From NCBI RefSeq assembly GCF_913773735.1, contig NZ_CAJYEB010000049.1, forward strand, positions 124,001 to 188,000: a DNA stretch of 64,000 nt, given 5' to 3'. The position numbers and the translations under genes are program-made. Below, piece after piece: positions 8,284 through 18,405 of this stretch. Position 1 is the first letter of the stretch; each line of letters starts with the position of its first letter. The notes below the pieces were generated by a model. That model was not told where the DNA came from. It searched no databases and saw only the letters and a program-made list of their open reading frames with translations. The stretch is from an uncultured Massilia sp. Lineage in GTDB: Bacteria > Pseudomonadota > Gammaproteobacteria > Burkholderiales > Burkholderiaceae_D.

Positions 8284-11200
8284 TTAGAACGCGTAGCGCA
8301 GCGACGCCGTGTAGCGGCGGCCCGAGACGAACCACGCGCGGCCCTTGTCGCCGATCCCCTGCGTCATCAGCTGCTTGTACTTGGCGTCGGTCAAGTTCTG
8401 CGCCTCGACGCCGAGCGACAGGGTCTCGGTGAAGTTATAGAACAGCGACGCGTCGAGCTGGCCGAAATCGTCCGCCCAGGTCGGCAGCGCCCAGGCGATG
8501 TTGCGCTGGCCGACGGTCGGGCTGTTCGGATTGGTGTCGGTGCCGTCGGTGCCGCGGGTGCCGTTGACGTTCACGGCCTGCAGGTACTTCGAGCGCCAGC
8601 TCCAGGCCAGGCGCGCCGACAGCGGGCCCTTGTCGTACAGCAGCGCCAGGTTGTACGAGTTCTTCGACAGGTTCTGCAGCGGCAGGTTGCCGAAGGTGCG
8701 ACCGTCGACGTCGCAACCGTTCAGGTTCAGGTTCAGGTTGCCGGTGCCGCCGTCGCTGCCCGAGCAGTAGGCCGAGAACACCGGGTTGTACAGCTTCTGC
8801 GCGCTGTCCACGTAGGTGTAGTTGGCCTGCAGGCCGATGCCCGACATCCAGCCCGGCAGCTTGTCGAAGTACTGCTGGTAGGCGATCTCGACGCCGCGCG
8901 CATGGCCGCGCGCGCCGTTCACGGGCGCCGTCACGTTGAAGTCGTAGCGCTTGCCGTCCTGTCCCTGCAGCGCATAGCCGTAGGACTGGGTGATGATGAT
9001 GTCCTTCAGGCGCTTGTTGAACACGGCCACCGTCAGCGAGCCGGCCGGCGCGAAATACCACTCGCCGGTCAGGTCGACCTGGCTCGACTTCACCGGGCGC
9101 AGGTTGGGATTGCCTTCGCTCGAACCGGTCAGCGCCACGTTGTTCACGGTGCGCACGGTGCCGGCCGCGTTCAGGCTCGAGTCGACGGTTTCGGACAGCG
9201 TCGTGTAGCCCTGCAGCTGGCTGAAGTCCGGGCGCGAGATGCCCATCGCGGCGCCCATGCGGAACTGCAGCTTGTCCGTCGCCTTCATGCGCAGGTTCAG
9301 GCTCGGCAGCACGTTGTGGTAGCTGTTGTCGTAGTCGCGCGGCGCCGACTGCGCGGCGATGATCGGGATCGCCGGGCCGACCTGGGTGATGCTCGACGGG
9401 TCGTTCGGGATGCCGGTCGGGTTGAACACGGTGTAGCCGCGCGCCTTCATGTCGGTCTGGACGTAGCGGATGCCGACGTTGCCGTCCACCGGGAAGCGCC
9501 AGTCGTCGAAGCCGAAGCGCAGCTGGGTGTAGAAGGCGCCGGTCTTCTCGCTCTGCGAGTTGGTGCCCGCCGGGTCGGTGCCGAACGTGGCCGCGTTCCA
9601 GGTGCTGCAGCTCGCCGGCACGCCCTTGGACGCCGCCACTTCCTTGCACAGCACGTCGTAGTAGCCGTGCAGCGTCGCGTAGCTGCCCGGATAGCCGGTG
9701 GCCAGGGCCACGTTCGGGAACACCAGCGACGGCACGCTGGTATTGTTGTTGAAGAAGTTGTTGAAGTCGTGCACCTGGGTCTGGCCGCCGAAGCGCGGAT
9801 CGCCCAGGTAGGCCAGGTGCTTGACGCCGTTGGCGTCGACCAGCTCGCCCTGCCATGGCTGGGTGACGGCGCCCCAGTTGTAGCTCGGATTGCTGTTCTG
9901 CGTCACCGCGTCGCGGTCGGTGAAGCGCACGCCGAAGCGCACGTCGCGCAGCACCGGGTGGTCGAACGCGTATTTCGCATCGAGCTTGAGCGCCCATTCG
10001 TCCGCCTCGCTGCGGTCGAGGTGCTCCTGGGTGAACGCCCAGTAGTAGTTGTTCGGATTGGCCAGGTAGGCGCGGTCGGCATCGCTGAACGTCAGCGTCG
10101 GCACGCCGCCGCGCAGGTCGAGGTTCTCCTGCTGCATCTTGATCGCCGTGGCGACGGTCGAGTCGAAGCTGTGCGACTTGGCCTTGATGCGCTGCACGTC
10201 GGCATCGAAGGTCCAGGCCGAGTTCGGGCGCCAGGTGGTGTGCCACGAGATGTCGGTGGTGTCGGACTTGCGGTTGGCCGAGCGGGTGTCGGCGCCGAAG
10301 TCGATGCCGCCGTCGACCGTGTCGCGCAGCACGCCACTCAGCAGCGCGCCCCTGGCGTCGTATGTCGCGCCCGGGTCGACGGTGATGTTGTACGGGCTGG
10401 CGGCCGAGAAGATCGCCTGCTCGTCCCACTGCATCTCGTACTTCGACTTGAAGTAGGTCAGCGAGGAGCTCAGGGTGGCGTCCTTCTTCCACTGCAGGGC
10501 CGCGTAGGCGCCTTCGCGCTTGCGGTTGAACTCCAGCGTGCGCCACTGCGAGCCCTTCGGCACCCACACCGTCTTGCCCGGCTGGACGTCGTTGCGCGGA
10601 TAGTAGGGCTCGACCTGGAACGCGTCGGTGCGGGTGCCGCTTTCCGAATACGCCAGGTCGACCAGCGCGCCGACCTCGCCGAAGCCGGTCTTCCAGCGGT
10701 CCGACACCATCACCGAGCCGGACGGCGACCATTTGCCTTTCTTGAGTTCCGAATAGGTGTTCGACAGCGAGGCGGCGACCTTGCGGCCCTTGAAGTCGAA
10801 CGGCATCGCCGTGCGCAGGTTGACCAGCCCGCCGATGGCGCCCTCGATCTGCTCGGCCGACGGGTTCTTGTAGATGTCTACGCCCGCCATCAGTTCCGGC
10901 GGGACGTCCTCGAAGTTCAGCGAACGGCCGCCGTTGGCCGAGAACGAGTCGCGGCCGTTCAGTTCCGAGCGGGTATAGGTCAGGCCGCGGATGGTCACGC
11001 CCGACCCCTCCACCGAATAGTGCTCCGGGTCGCCCTTGGCCATGGTGCGGTCGATGGTCACGCCCACGACGCGCTGCAGCACCTCGGTGACCGAACGGTC
11101 CGGCAGCTTGCCGATGTCCTCGGCGACGATCGAGTCGACGATCTCGTCCGAGTTCTGCTTGAGCTTCTGCGCCGAGTTCAGCGCCGCGCGCTGGCCGGTC

Positions 11201-11328
11201 ACCACCACGACGTTGCCGGCCTGCGGGGCCTGGGCCTGGGCATCGGTCTGCGCGCTGGCCGCGTTGGCGGCGAGCAGGGCGATCTGGGCGGCCGCGACGG
11301 CGATCGCGGTTTTCTGGAATTGCTTCAT
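8284..11328 (-). CDS. TonB-dependent outer-membrane receptor for glycan
   Basis: A 1014-aa outer-membrane protein: signal peptide (1-26, ending ANAASAQ), a TonB-box-like stretch (NVVVVTGQRAAL, about 39-50), a plug domain (about 60-180, with KLPDRSVTEVLQRVVGV and VDIYKNPSAEQIEGAIGG) and a 22-strand barrel ending in Phe (LRYAF). The size and plug motifs match the carbohydrate-type TonB receptors of Caulobacter, Xanthomonas and Cellvibrio, which work without a SusD partner; none is present here. Flanked by GH95 and GH35 genes, it most likely imports xyloglucan oligosaccharides produced outside by GH74 and GH9. The 86-bp gap upstream contains a strong hairpin, so its expression may differ from that of the genes before it. 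Confidence 0.93.
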   Translation of the reverse strand: MKQFQKTAIAVAAAQIALLAANAASAQTDAQAQAPQAGNVVVVTGQRAALNSAQKLKQNSDEIVDSIVAEDIGKLPDRSVTEVLQRVVGVTIDRTMAKGDPEHYSVEGSGVTIRGLTYTRSELNGRDSFSANGGRSLNFEDVPPELMAGVDIYKNPSAEQIEGAIGGLVNLRTAMPFDFKGRKVAASLSNTYSELKKGKWSPSGSVMVSDRWKTGFGEVGALVDLAYSESGTRTDAFQVEPYYPRNDVQPGKTVWVPKGSQWRTLEFNRKREGAYAALQWKKDATLSSSLTYFKSKYEMQWDEQAIFSAASPYNITVDPGATYDARGALLSGVLRDTVDGGIDFGADTRSANRKSDTTDISWHTTWRPNSAWTFDADVQRIKAKSHSFDSTVATAIKMQQENLDLRGGVPTLTFSDADRAYLANPNNYYWAFTQEHLDRSEADEWALKLDAKYAFDHPVLRDVRFGVRFTDRDAVTQNSNPSYNWGAVTQPWQGELVDANGVKHLAYLGDPRFGGQTQVHDFNNFFNNNTSVPSLVFPNVALATGYPGSYATLHGYYDVLCKEVAASKGVPASCSTWNAATFGTDPAGTNSQSEKTGAFYTQLRFGFDDWRFPVDGNVGIRYVQTDMKARGYTVFNPTGIPNDPSSITQVGPAIPIIAAQSAPRDYDNSYHNVLPSLNLRMKATDKLQFRMGAAMGISRPDFSQLQGYTTLSETVDSSLNAAGTVRTVNNVALTGSSEGNPNLRPVKSSQVDLTGEWYFAPAGSLTVAVFNKRLKDIIITQSYGYALQGQDGKRYDFNVTAPVNGARGHARGVEIAYQQYFDKLPGWMSGIGLQANYTYVDSAQKLYNPVFSAYCSGSDGGTGNLNLNLNGCDVDGRTFGNLPLQNLSKNSYNLALLYDKGPLSARLAWSWRSKYLQAVNVNGTRGTDGTDTNPNSPTVGQRNIAWALPTWADDFGQLDASLFYNFTETLSLGVEAQNLTDAKYKQLMTQGIGDKGRAWFVSGRRYTASLRYAF

Positions 11329-11351
11329 TACGGTCTCCTGTTGACTGTCAT

Positions 11352-11373
11352 GGCGCCCGTCCCTGCGGGCGCC
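11352..11373 (-). other. Intercistronic hairpin before the TonB receptor
   Basis: GGCGCCCG (11352-11359) and CGGGCGCC (11366-11373) form a perfect 8-bp GC-only stem with a 6-nt loop. There is no T-tract on either side, so it is not a classical intrinsic terminator. It lies in the 86-bp gap between the GH95 stop and the receptor start, where a processing or stability element is plausible. Confidence 0.45.
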
Positions 11374-11414
11374 CTCTCTGCTTCATGGTGCCGGCTGCTT
11401 GACGGCCGGCTTCA

Positions 11415-13748
11415 TCAATGGTTGTCGAACGCGCTCGCGGCGACGGTCCGGTCCTGCCCCGGCGCCACGTCCACGTCGATCGCATGCGCGCCGTAGCGCA
11501 CCCTTGCCCTGCCCGTCCCGGCCCGCGCGCGCAGCGTCGCGCCGGCCAGGCGCCCGCCCTTCCAGGCGATGTCCACTTCCAGGCCGCCGCGCGCCCGCAG
11601 GCCGCGCACGCGGCCGTCCGGCCAGGCCGGCGGCAGCGCCGGCAACAGCACGACCTCGCCGTCCTGCGACTGCAACAGCAGTTCGGCGATGGCGGCGGTG
11701 GCGCCGAAGTTGCCGTCGATCTGGAACGGCGGGTGCACGTCGAACAGGTTCGGGTAGGTACCGCCCGCATTGTTGTGTTCCGAGCCGGCGCCGGCCTGCT
11801 CCGCCGCGCGCGCGCCCGGCGTGGCCAGCAGGCCGCGCAGCATGCGGTGGGCGCGCGCGCCGTCGTGCAGGCGCGCCCAGAACGCCATCTTCCAGGCCAT
11901 GCCCCAGCCGGTGCCGGCGTCGCCGCGCGCCTCCAGCGTGCGCCGCGCGGCCGCGGCCAGCGCCGGCGTGCGCAGCAGGTCGATCTGGCGTCCCGGGTAC
12001 AGCGCGTACAGGTGCGAGACATGGCGGTGCGTGTCGGCCGGCGTGTCCAGGACCGGATCGGTCTTCTCCTCCAGCCATTCGAGCAGTTGCCCCCAGCTGC
12101 CCACGCGCGGCGCCGCCAGGCGGTCGCGCAGCCCGGCCAGCGTGCGCCGCAGTTCCTGGTCCACGCCGAGCACGGTGGCCGCGCGCACCGTGTTGTCGAA
12201 CAGGTCCCAGACGATCTCCTGGTCGTAGGTCACCCCATCCTCGACCGGGCCGTGTTCCGGCGACCAGCCCTGCGGCGCCACCAGCCGGCCGTCCGGCAGC
12301 GCCTTCAGCTGGTCCTGCCAGAACGCACTGGCTTCCTTCAGCACCGGGTAGGCGACGTCGCGCAGGAAGGCCTCGTCGCCGCCGAACGCGTAGTGCTCCC
12401 AGAAGTGGCGCGCATACCAGGCATTGGCCGTCTTGTTCCACAGGTAGCCGGTGGCGCCGAACGGATTCGATTCCGTGCGCAGCGTCCAGCCGCGCACCGG
12501 CTGGCCGTCCGCTGCCGTGAACGCGGCCGCGGTCGCGCGCCGCCACACCGGCGCCAGCGCCCGCACGAAGTCGAAGAACGGCTGCGCGGTCTCGCCCAGG
12601 TTGGCGACGTCGGCCGGCCAGTAGTTCATCTGGACGTTGATGTTGGTGTGGTAGTCGCTGTTCCACGGCGGCGCCAGGCTGTTGTTCCACAGGCCCTGCA
12701 GGTTGGCCGGCAGCGCGCCGCGCGAGCTCGACGCCAGCAGGTAGCGGCCGTACTGGAAGTACTGCGCCTCCAGCTCCGGATCGTTGCCCTCCCGCGTGTA
12801 GGCCAGGATGCGCGCGTCGGTCGGCAGCGCGCGCCGCTGCGGGGCGGTGTCGCCCAGGTCCAGCGCCACGCGGCCCAGCAGGGCGGCGACATCGCGTTCG
12901 TGCTCGGCGCGCAGTTGCGCCGGCGGGCGCGCCGCCGCCGCGTCGACCTGCGCGGTCACGCGCGCCAGCGGATGCGCGCCCTGGAAGCGGCGCGCGGCGT
13001 CGAACGCATAGCTGGTGCCGGCGCCCAGCACCAGCGTCAGCGCGTCGCAGCCGGAGAACACGAGGCGCTCGCCCTCGACGCGCACCCGGCCGCCTTCGTG
13101 CTGCACCTGCACCTGGCTCGCATAGCTCAGCGCGTTCGTGCTCGGCGCCGACCGGCCCTGCTCCCCCGGCGGCACCCAGCCCGCCAGCGAGCCGGTCGCG
13201 TACAGGCGCTGGCCGGCGGCCACGATGTGCGCGCCGTGGCGGTCGGTGAGTTCGACGGTGCCGCTGTACTGGCCGGGACGGTCGGCCGTCAGGCGCAGCA
13301 CGATCACCTGGGCCGGATTGCTGGCCCAGGCCTCGCGCCGGAACCGTACCCCGTCCTTCTCGTAGGCGACGGCGTGGATGCCGCGCGCCAGGTCGAGCGT
13401 GCGGCGGTAACCGCGGATGCCGTCGCCGTGGCCGCGCAGTGCGACGAACAGGTCGCCGAAGGGCTGGTAGGCGCCCATCGTGCGGTCGTCGCCGGTCCAC
13501 AGCGTGATGTCGTTGAACTGCAGGTGTTCGCGCGCCGGCTGGCCGAACACCATCGCGCCGATGCGGCCATTGCCGATCGGGAGCGCCTCGCGTTCCCAGC
13601 CCGTGTCGTTGTCCGCCGCCGGACGGTCGTAGCGCAGCAGCAGCTCCGGTGCGGCGCCGGCCGGCGCGCTCGGCACGGCTGCGCACGCGGCCAGGGCGAG
13701 CAGCGCGGCCAGCCTGTGAAATCGATTACGTAAGCGGTTCTGCGGCAT
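11415..13748 (-). CDS. GH95 alpha-L-fucosidase (Afc95A-like)
   Basis: A 777-aa protein with a basic N-terminus and hydrophobic core (about residues 12-25); LAAC near residue 22 could be a lipobox. The GH95 family is supported by the N-terminal beta-sandwich start [15 protein letters not shown] and by the (alpha/alpha)6 domain with [11 protein letters not shown] (about 367-377), acid Glu511 in [10 protein letters not shown] and Asp678 in [10 protein letters not shown], the positions known to matter in the family. GH95 enzymes remove alpha-1,2-linked fucose from galactose by inversion, the outermost step in degrading the fucosylated F side chain of xyloglucan. The start is 16 bp after the GH74 stop, so the genes are probably co-transcribed. 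An operator-like palindrome lies within codons 7-11. Confidence 0.92.
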   Translation of the reverse strand: MPQNRLRNRFHRLAALLALAACAAVPSAPAGAAPELLLRYDRPAADNDTGWEREALPIGNGRIGAMVFGQPAREHLQFNDITLWTGDDRTMGAYQPFGDLFVALRGHGDGIRGYRRTLDLARGIHAVAYEKDGVRFRREAWASNPAQVIVLRLTADRPGQYSGTVELTDRHGAHIVAAGQRLYATGSLAGWVPPGEQGRSAPSTNALSYASQVQVQHEGGRVRVEGERLVFSGCDALTLVLGAGTSYAFDAARRFQGAHPLARVTAQVDAAAARPPAQLRAEHERDVAALLGRVALDLGDTAPQRRALPTDARILAYTREGNDPELEAQYFQYGRYLLASSSRGALPANLQGLWNNSLAPPWNSDYHTNINVQMNYWPADVANLGETAQPFFDFVRALAPVWRRATAAAFTAADGQPVRGWTLRTESNPFGATGYLWNKTANAWYARHFWEHYAFGGDEAFLRDVAYPVLKEASAFWQDQLKALPDGRLVAPQGWSPEHGPVEDGVTYDQEIVWDLFDNTVRAATVLGVDQELRRTLAGLRDRLAAPRVGSWGQLLEWLEEKTDPVLDTPADTHRHVSHLYALYPGRQIDLLRTPALAAAARRTLEARGDAGTGWGMAWKMAFWARLHDGARAHRMLRGLLATPGARAAEQAGAGSEHNNAGGTYPNLFDVHPPFQIDGNFGATAAIAELLLQSQDGEVVLLPALPPAWPDGRVRGLRARGGLEVDIAWKGGRLAGATLRARAGTGRARVRYGAHAIDVDVAPGQDRTVAASAFDNH
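13717..13730. promoter_or_regulatory. Operator-like palindrome inside the GH95 5' end
   Basis: TGAAATCGATTACG matches the GH9 promoter operator at 13 of 14 bases, but here it lies in coding sequence, about 19 bp inside GH95. Intragenic binding could make a roadblock or a repression loop with other sites. It could also be chance, since Arg-Asn-Arg-Phe-His codons produce it. Confidence 0.3.
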
Positions 13749-13764
13749 GGTCGGGGCGCCCGGT

Positions 13765-16026
13765 TCAGGTGGCGGGCTTGCCGTAGACGATGCCGCGGCC
13801 GGCGGTGCTCATGTAGACCACGCCGAACCGGTTCATGTCGCCCACCACGAACTGGCCGTCCCCCGGACCGCCGTACTGGTGGGCGTCGTCGTTGATGCGC
13901 GCCCAGCTGGCGCCGCCGTCGAGCGAGCGGTGCAGGCCGCGCACGTTCGCCACCGTGCCCCAGATGTAGATCGCCGGCGCCGCGGCGCCCGGCGCTGCCT
14001 TGCCGAAGCCGATCGCGCCGCAGAAGGACACGCCGGGCAGCAGCGCGAACTGCGCGCCGCCGTCGACCGAATGGGCCAGGCCGCCCTCCTTCAGCGCCAC
14101 CCACAGGTCGCCGGAGCGTCCGGGCGCCAGGCGGATCAGCGGCGCGCCGCCGGGAGGCCGGCTGGCGCGCGGCGCGACGCGCGCGCCGCCGTCGCTGCGG
14201 GCCAGCAGCGCGCCGTTCTCCGGGTCGTAGGCATAGAACGCGGCGGCATCGACCGGGTCGGCGGCCGGACGCAGGCCGGCCCGCGCCAGTCCCTCGACCC
14301 GGGTCCAGCGCGCGCCGCCGTCGGCCGAGCGCCAGGCGACGGCGGCGCGTTCCGGCACGTGCAGCAACACCGCGCCGTCGGCCGACAGCGCCACCACGCC
14401 GCGCCGCCCCTGCAGGGACGCCGTCTTCGTCCAGTGCGCGCCGCCGTCGCGGGTCAGGTACATGCTGTCGCCCAGCCGCACCATCGTGCGGGGGCTGCGC
14501 GCGGCATAGTCCAGGCCCGTCGTCGTGCCCATCTGCGGCGCGTGGATGCGGCCGGGGCGCGCCGGGTCGTCGTGCAGGTAGCCGTCGATGTCGCCGATGG
14601 CCGACACCAGCGGGCCGCCCGGGATGCTGACGAGGCCCAGCGGCACCGTCTCTTCCATGCCGGCGACCGTGAAGGTCCAGGTGGCCGGCACGGCGTCGAC
14701 GTCGGCGGCGCGGAACACGCCGTTGCCCGACGTGACCCAGACGGCACGCGGATCGGCCGGATCGAATGCGACGGAGCCGGTCCAGTGGATGCCGTGGCCC
14801 TGCAGCCAGGGCACACCGGCGGCGTCGCGCGCGAAGCCGCGTCCGATCACGTCGGTCCAGCTGGCGCCGCCGTCGCTGCTGACGAAGATGCGGTCGCCCC
14901 GGGCGTCGCCCTGCGCGACGAAGGTGTTGATGGTGGAGACCACCAGCCGGCGCGGATGCGACGGATCGACGCTGACGCCGGCGAACGGCCGGGTCCAGCC
15001 GCGCGGCGTGATCTCGGTCCACTTGCCGCTGGCGATGTGGTATTTCCAGACCTGGCCACGGTCCATCGGTTCGCGCCCGTCCTTGTCCGGATGCGGGCCG
15101 GCACCGTTCGCGTAGGTGACGACGAGGTTGCCGGCGCCGTCGAGGACGGCGCGCTGCGGCATCAGGTCGGACGGCGCGCCGGCGACCGGCGCGAAGTGCT
15201 CGCCCCCGTCGTCGCTGCGGTACAGGTTCGGCCCGCCGCTGCCGGAGCGCGACACGCCGGCGAACAGGCGCTGCGCGCGCCCCCGCGCCACGCTGGCCGG
15301 ATCCGGCAGCACGATCGGGATGCCGGCGTCGTTCGGCGTGGCGGTCACCGGCAGGCCGGCCATCCGGGTCCAGGTGCTGCCGGCGTCGCCGCTCACGAAC
15401 AGGCCGTCGCGCCGCGTGCCGACGTACAGGCGCTTGCCGTCTGCCGGATCGACGGCGAGACGTTCGCCGGCCTGGCGCCCCATGCCGTTGCCGTGGGTCT
15501 TGAACCGGGCGCCGACGTCGACGATGTCGAAGGTCTTGCCGGCGTCGTGCGAGCGCAGGATGGCGGTGCGCCCGCCGTTCAGGTACTGGATGCCGGCCAG
15601 CAGGTAGAGGGTGGAAGCGTCGCGCGGATCGATGGCCAGGGCATCGATCCCGAGGAAGCCGGCCTGGTCCTGCGCCACCCAGTCGAGCAGCGGCACCCAG
15701 CGCCATGCCTGCGGATCCCAGCGGTAGGCGCCGCCGACGTCGGTGCGGGCGTAGAAGACGCCCGGCGCGGCGCGGCTCGGGATCACGGCGGTGACGAAGC
15801 CGCCGCCGCCGATCGCGACGCTGTCCCAGCGGTATGCGACGGCGCGCGGCAGTGACGGCGACGGCACGGCCGCTGCGGCGTCGACGTCGGCGCCGCCGGC
15901 CCACGCGCCGCCCGCCGCCAGCGCCAGCGCGACCGTGACGGCCGGTGCGCTGCGCGCGAGCGCGGCGACGGCGGCGCATGCCGCGCGCGTGCCCGCGCCG
16001 TGCCGGCGGAAGATCGAGGATCGCAT
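13765..16026 (-). CDS. GH74 endo-xyloglucanase
   Basis: Start set at ATG 16026 (753 aa): it is preceded by AGGAG at good spacing and begins a long signal peptide (cleavage near residue 45), whereas the frame upstream is AT-rich and unlike protein. The mature part is two seven-bladed propellers with repeated Asp-box-like motifs ([39 protein letters not shown]). The motif [13 protein letters not shown] carries the conserved catalytic Asp96 of the family. GH74 enzymes cut the xyloglucan backbone by inversion, endo or exo. As first gene of the series it initiates polymer attack outside the cell. No carbohydrate-binding module is present. Confidence 0.93.
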   Translation of the reverse strand: MRSSIFRRHGAGTRAACAAVAALARSAPAVTVALALAAGGAWAGGADVDAAAAVPSPSLPRAVAYRWDSVAIGGGGFVTAVIPSRAAPGVFYARTDVGGAYRWDPQAWRWVPLLDWVAQDQAGFLGIDALAIDPRDASTLYLLAGIQYLNGGRTAILRSHDAGKTFDIVDVGARFKTHGNGMGRQAGERLAVDPADGKRLYVGTRRDGLFVSGDAGSTWTRMAGLPVTATPNDAGIPIVLPDPASVARGRAQRLFAGVSRSGSGGPNLYRSDDGGEHFAPVAGAPSDLMPQRAVLDGAGNLVVTYANGAGPHPDKDGREPMDRGQVWKYHIASGKWTEITPRGWTRPFAGVSVDPSHPRRLVVSTINTFVAQGDARGDRIFVSSDGGASWTDVIGRGFARDAAGVPWLQGHGIHWTGSVAFDPADPRAVWVTSGNGVFRAADVDAVPATWTFTVAGMEETVPLGLVSIPGGPLVSAIGDIDGYLHDDPARPGRIHAPQMGTTTGLDYAARSPRTMVRLGDSMYLTRDGGAHWTKTASLQGRRGVVALSADGAVLLHVPERAAVAWRSADGGARWTRVEGLARAGLRPAADPVDAAAFYAYDPENGALLARSDGGARVAPRASRPPGGAPLIRLAPGRSGDLWVALKEGGLAHSVDGGAQFALLPGVSFCGAIGFGKAAPGAAAPAIYIWGTVANVRGLHRSLDGGASWARINDDAHQYGGPGDGQFVVGDMNRFGVVYMSTAGRGIVYGKPAT

Positions 16027-16073
16027 GGGTCTCCTGGTAGCTATTGTTAGCTTGTTCTTATAAATCTGTGGAA

Positions 16074-16103
16074 ATGCTAAGCGAATGACCGCAGCCGTGG
16101 CAA
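16074..16103 (-). promoter_or_regulatory. Candidate promoter of the GH74-led series
   Basis: On the minus strand TTGCCA (16103-16098) and TAGCAT (16079-16074) are 18 bp apart, 5 of 6 and 4 of 6 matches to the sigma-70 boxes. The palindrome at 16110-16123 lies just upstream of the -35. Weak evidence; another start further upstream is possible. Confidence 0.3.
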
Positions 16104-16109
16104 GCGAAA

Positions 16110-16123
16110 TGTTCGCGCTAACA
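16110..16123. promoter_or_regulatory. LacI-type operator upstream of GH74 (class B)
   Basis: TGTTCGCGCTAACA is a 14-bp palindrome (12 of 14 symmetric) with central CG. It fits the pattern TGTTnGCGCnAACA, shared with the perfect palindrome at 60168-60181. Both are followed by GTA. Confidence 0.5.
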
Positions 16124-16477
16124 GTAGGTTTCCCATGCGTCTTCCACAACTTCGCCGATTTGCGTGGCAATCGTCGTGAAATCGAGTTCAGAACATGACA
16201 TGATGGAGTATATCGGTGACATTTGTTGTTTTTTGGAACAGGAAACGGGCTCTGCGGCGCGAATCTTAACGCATATCAATACAAGACTGCCGCGCATTTG
16301 GCGTGCTACCGTGCATGCAACGTGACGCCGCGCTTGCGCGCGCATCGTCCGGCCATTCGATGTGCCTGCCGCAGCCATGTCCTGCAACCGGTTTCACAAC
16401 GCTTTATCGTCCCGCGCGGTTGGACGCCCTCCCGGCACGATCCCCAGCAAAAATGGCGTCCACTCGATGGTAGCGCC

Positions 16478-16492
16478 TAACAAATAGTGTTA
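16478..16492. promoter_or_regulatory. Inverted repeat upstream of the semialdehyde dehydrogenase
   Basis: TAACA-N5-TGTTA lies 100 bp upstream of the ATG at 16593. The half-site order is opposite to the LacI-type palindromes, so it may belong to another regulator. A similar TAACA-N4-TGTTA occurs at 25659-25672 in the GH3 operon leader. Confidence 0.25.
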
Positions 16493-16592
16493 ATCTTCTG
16501 GCCGCGGCATCCTGCCGACGCCACGACAACAACAGGGAGACGTGCGACGGCGCCCCGCCCTCGCCATCCGACCGCTTCAGAGAGGGAATTCC

Positions 16593-18173
16593 ATGACCAT
16601 CATCAACGGCGACATGATCATCGGCCAGCGCATCGTGCGCGGCGCTTCCGGCAGCACGCATGCCTTCAATCCGGCCACCGGCGCCACGCTCGAACCCGCG
16701 TTCGGCCTGGCGTCGCGCGCCGACGTCGACGCCGCCTGCGCGCTGGCCGAAGGCGCGGCGGACGCCTACCGCGCCGTGCCGCTCGCGCAGCGCGCCGCCT
16801 TCCTGGAAACGATCGCCGAACGCATCATGGACCTCGGTCCGGCGCTGGTCGAGCGCGCGGGCCAGGAATCGGGCCTGCCCGCCGCGCGCCTGGAGGGCGA
16901 GCGGGGCCGCACCGTGAACCAGCTGCGCCTGTTCGCCGGCGTGGTGCGCGCCGGCCGCTTCCTGTCCGCGACCCTCGACGGCGCCCTGCCCCAGCGCACG
17001 CCGCCGCGCCCCGACCTGCGCCTGCGCAAGATCCCGCTCGGCCCGGTCGCCGTGTTCGGCGCCTCGAACTTCCCGCTGGCGTTCTCGGTCGCGGGCGGCG
17101 ACACGGCATCGGCGCTGGCGGCCGGCTGCCCGGTCGTGGTCAAGGCCCACAACGCCCACCTCGGCACCTCGGAACTGGTGGCCAGGGCGATCCGCCAGGC
17201 CGCCATCGACTGCGGCATGCCGGACGGCGTGTTCTCGATGCTGGTCGGCGAAGGCAACCAGGTCGGCCAGGACCTCGTCGGCCATCCGGCGATCCAGGCG
17301 GTCGGCTTCACCGGCTCGCGCGGCGGTGGCCTGGCGCTGGTGGCGGCCGCCAATGCGCGCAAGGTGCCGGTCCCGGTCTATGCCGAAATGAGCAGCATCA
17401 ACCCGTTCTTCCTGCTGCCGGGCGCGCTGGCCGCCGGCGGCGCCGCGCTGGCCCAGGGCTTCGTCGATTCGCTGACGCTGGGCGTGGGCCAGTTCTGCAC
17501 CAACCCCGGCCTGGTGATCGCGCTGGCCGGTCCCGACCTCGACGCGTTCCGCGCCGCCGCGACCGCCGCGCTGGGCGCCAAGGGCGCCGGCACCATGCTC
17601 AGCGCCGGCATCCACGCGGCCTACACGGGCGCGGTGGCGCGCCGCGCGGGCATCGCCGGCGTGGAACTGGTGGCCCAGGGCGGCGCCGAGGGCGCCGGCT
17701 GCGCCGCCCGCGCCGCGCTGTACCAGACCGACGCCGCCACCTTCGTCGCCAACCCGGCGCTGGAAGACGAGATCTTCGGCCCCGCCTCGCTGGTCGTCGT
17801 GTGCCGCGACGAGGACGAGCTGCTGCGCGTGGCGCGCCACGTCGAGGGGCAGCTGACCGCCACGATCCACGCCGCGGCGGCCGACCGGCAGCTCGCCGCG
17901 CGCCTGCTGCCCGTCCTGGAGCGCAAGGCCGGCCGCATCCTGTTCAACGGCTTCCCGACCGGCGTCGAGGTCTGCCACGCGATGGTGCACGGCGGCCCGT
18001 TCCCGGCGACGTCGGACAGCCGCAGCACCTCGGTGGGCGCGGCGGCGATCGAGCGCTTCCTGCGGCCGGTGTGCTACCAGGACGTGCCGGCCGGGCTGCT
18101 GCCGGATGAGTTGAAGGACGAGAACCCGCTGGGGCTGGCGCGGGTGGTGGATGGGGAGTTGAAGCTGGCCTGA
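16593..18173 (+). CDS. 2-oxoglutarate semialdehyde dehydrogenase (Weimberg pathway)
   Basis: A 526-aa cytoplasmic aldehyde dehydrogenase. The ATG at 16593 follows AGAGGGA at correct spacing; an earlier in-frame ATG at 16542 lacks a ribosome site. Family marks: the NAD(P)-binding segment [13 protein letters not shown], the catalytic Glu in [10 protein letters not shown] (about residue 266) and the catalytic Cys in [10 protein letters not shown] (about residue 301). The length, near 525 aa, and these motifs match the 2,5-dioxovalerate dehydrogenases used by oxidative pentose and hydroxyproline pathways. It makes 2-oxoglutarate from the semialdehyde that the operon at 18406-23064 would generate from xylose. 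It is convergent with that operon and divergent from the GH74 series, so it is probably transcribed separately. Confidence 0.9.
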   Translation: MTIINGDMIIGQRIVRGASGSTHAFNPATGATLEPAFGLASRADVDAACALAEGAADAYRAVPLAQRAAFLETIAERIMDLGPALVERAGQESGLPAARLEGERGRTVNQLRLFAGVVRAGRFLSATLDGALPQRTPPRPDLRLRKIPLGPVAVFGASNFPLAFSVAGGDTASALAAGCPVVVKAHNAHLGTSELVARAIRQAAIDCGMPDGVFSMLVGEGNQVGQDLVGHPAIQAVGFTGSRGGGLALVAAANARKVPVPVYAEMSSINPFFLLPGALAAGGAALAQGFVDSLTLGVGQFCTNPGLVIALAGPDLDAFRAAATAALGAKGAGTMLSAGIHAAYTGAVARRAGIAGVELVAQGGAEGAGCAARAALYQTDAATFVANPALEDEIFGPASLVVVCRDEDELLRVARHVEGQLTATIHAAAADRQLAARLLPVLERKAGRILFNGFPTGVEVCHAMVHGGPFPATSDSRSTSVGAAAIERFLRPVCYQDVPAGLLPDELKDENPLGLARVVDGELKLA

Positions 18174-18182
18174 TAGCCGCCG

Positions 18183-18346
18183 CTTGCGGTGCGCTCGGGG
18201 AGCGCACCCTGCGTATACCGGGTCGGCAAGCGCCGGCTGGACGCGTGGACGGGAGACCCGTCCACTTGCGGTGCGCTCGGGGAGCGCACCCTAGGTGTAC
18301 CGGGCCGGCAAGCGCCGGCTGGACGCGTGGACGGGAGACCCGTCCA
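18183..18346. repeat. 82-bp tandem duplication carrying paired hairpins
   Basis: Two adjacent copies, 18183-18264 and 18265-18346, differ only at a few positions near their middles. Each holds two near-perfect hairpins. In copy one these are GGTGCGCTC/GAGCGCACC (18188-18196 with 18200-18208) and GTGGACGGG/CCCGTCCAC (18245-18253 with 18257-18265). The element fills most of the gap between two convergent transcription units. It looks like a REP/BIME-type intergenic repeat and could act as a bidirectional transcription stop or mRNA stabiliser. Confidence 0.8.
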
Positions 18347-18405
18347 CCCTACGCGCCATGCGTCGACGTGAACGGGAAATCGCGGGGTGGACGGCTGCGC
18401 CCGGG

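Larger units (their letters stand above)
16027..16592. other. Divergent control region between GH74 and the dehydrogenase
   Basis: 566 bp with no convincing gene and lower GC than its surroundings, especially 16030-16280. It holds a candidate GH74 promoter, the class B operator at 16110-16123, and an inverted repeat at 16478-16492 before the plus-strand dehydrogenase. Short frames here (for example about 89 codons at 16118-16387, minus) lack ribosome sites and recognisable protein features. Confidence 0.6.

Noticed and set aside
8110-11496. Long plus-strand frame opposite the TonB receptor
   Set aside because: The receptor on the minus strand has signal peptide, plug, barrel and terminal Phe; the opposite frame has no recognisable features.
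16118-16387. Short minus-strand frame upstream of GH74
   Set aside because: No ribosome site, odd composition, and it lies in the AT-richer control region; treated as noncoding.
18183-18346. Possible CRISPR-like repeat
   Set aside because: Only two adjacent copies of 82 bp without spacers, each with internal hairpins; no cas genes in the window.
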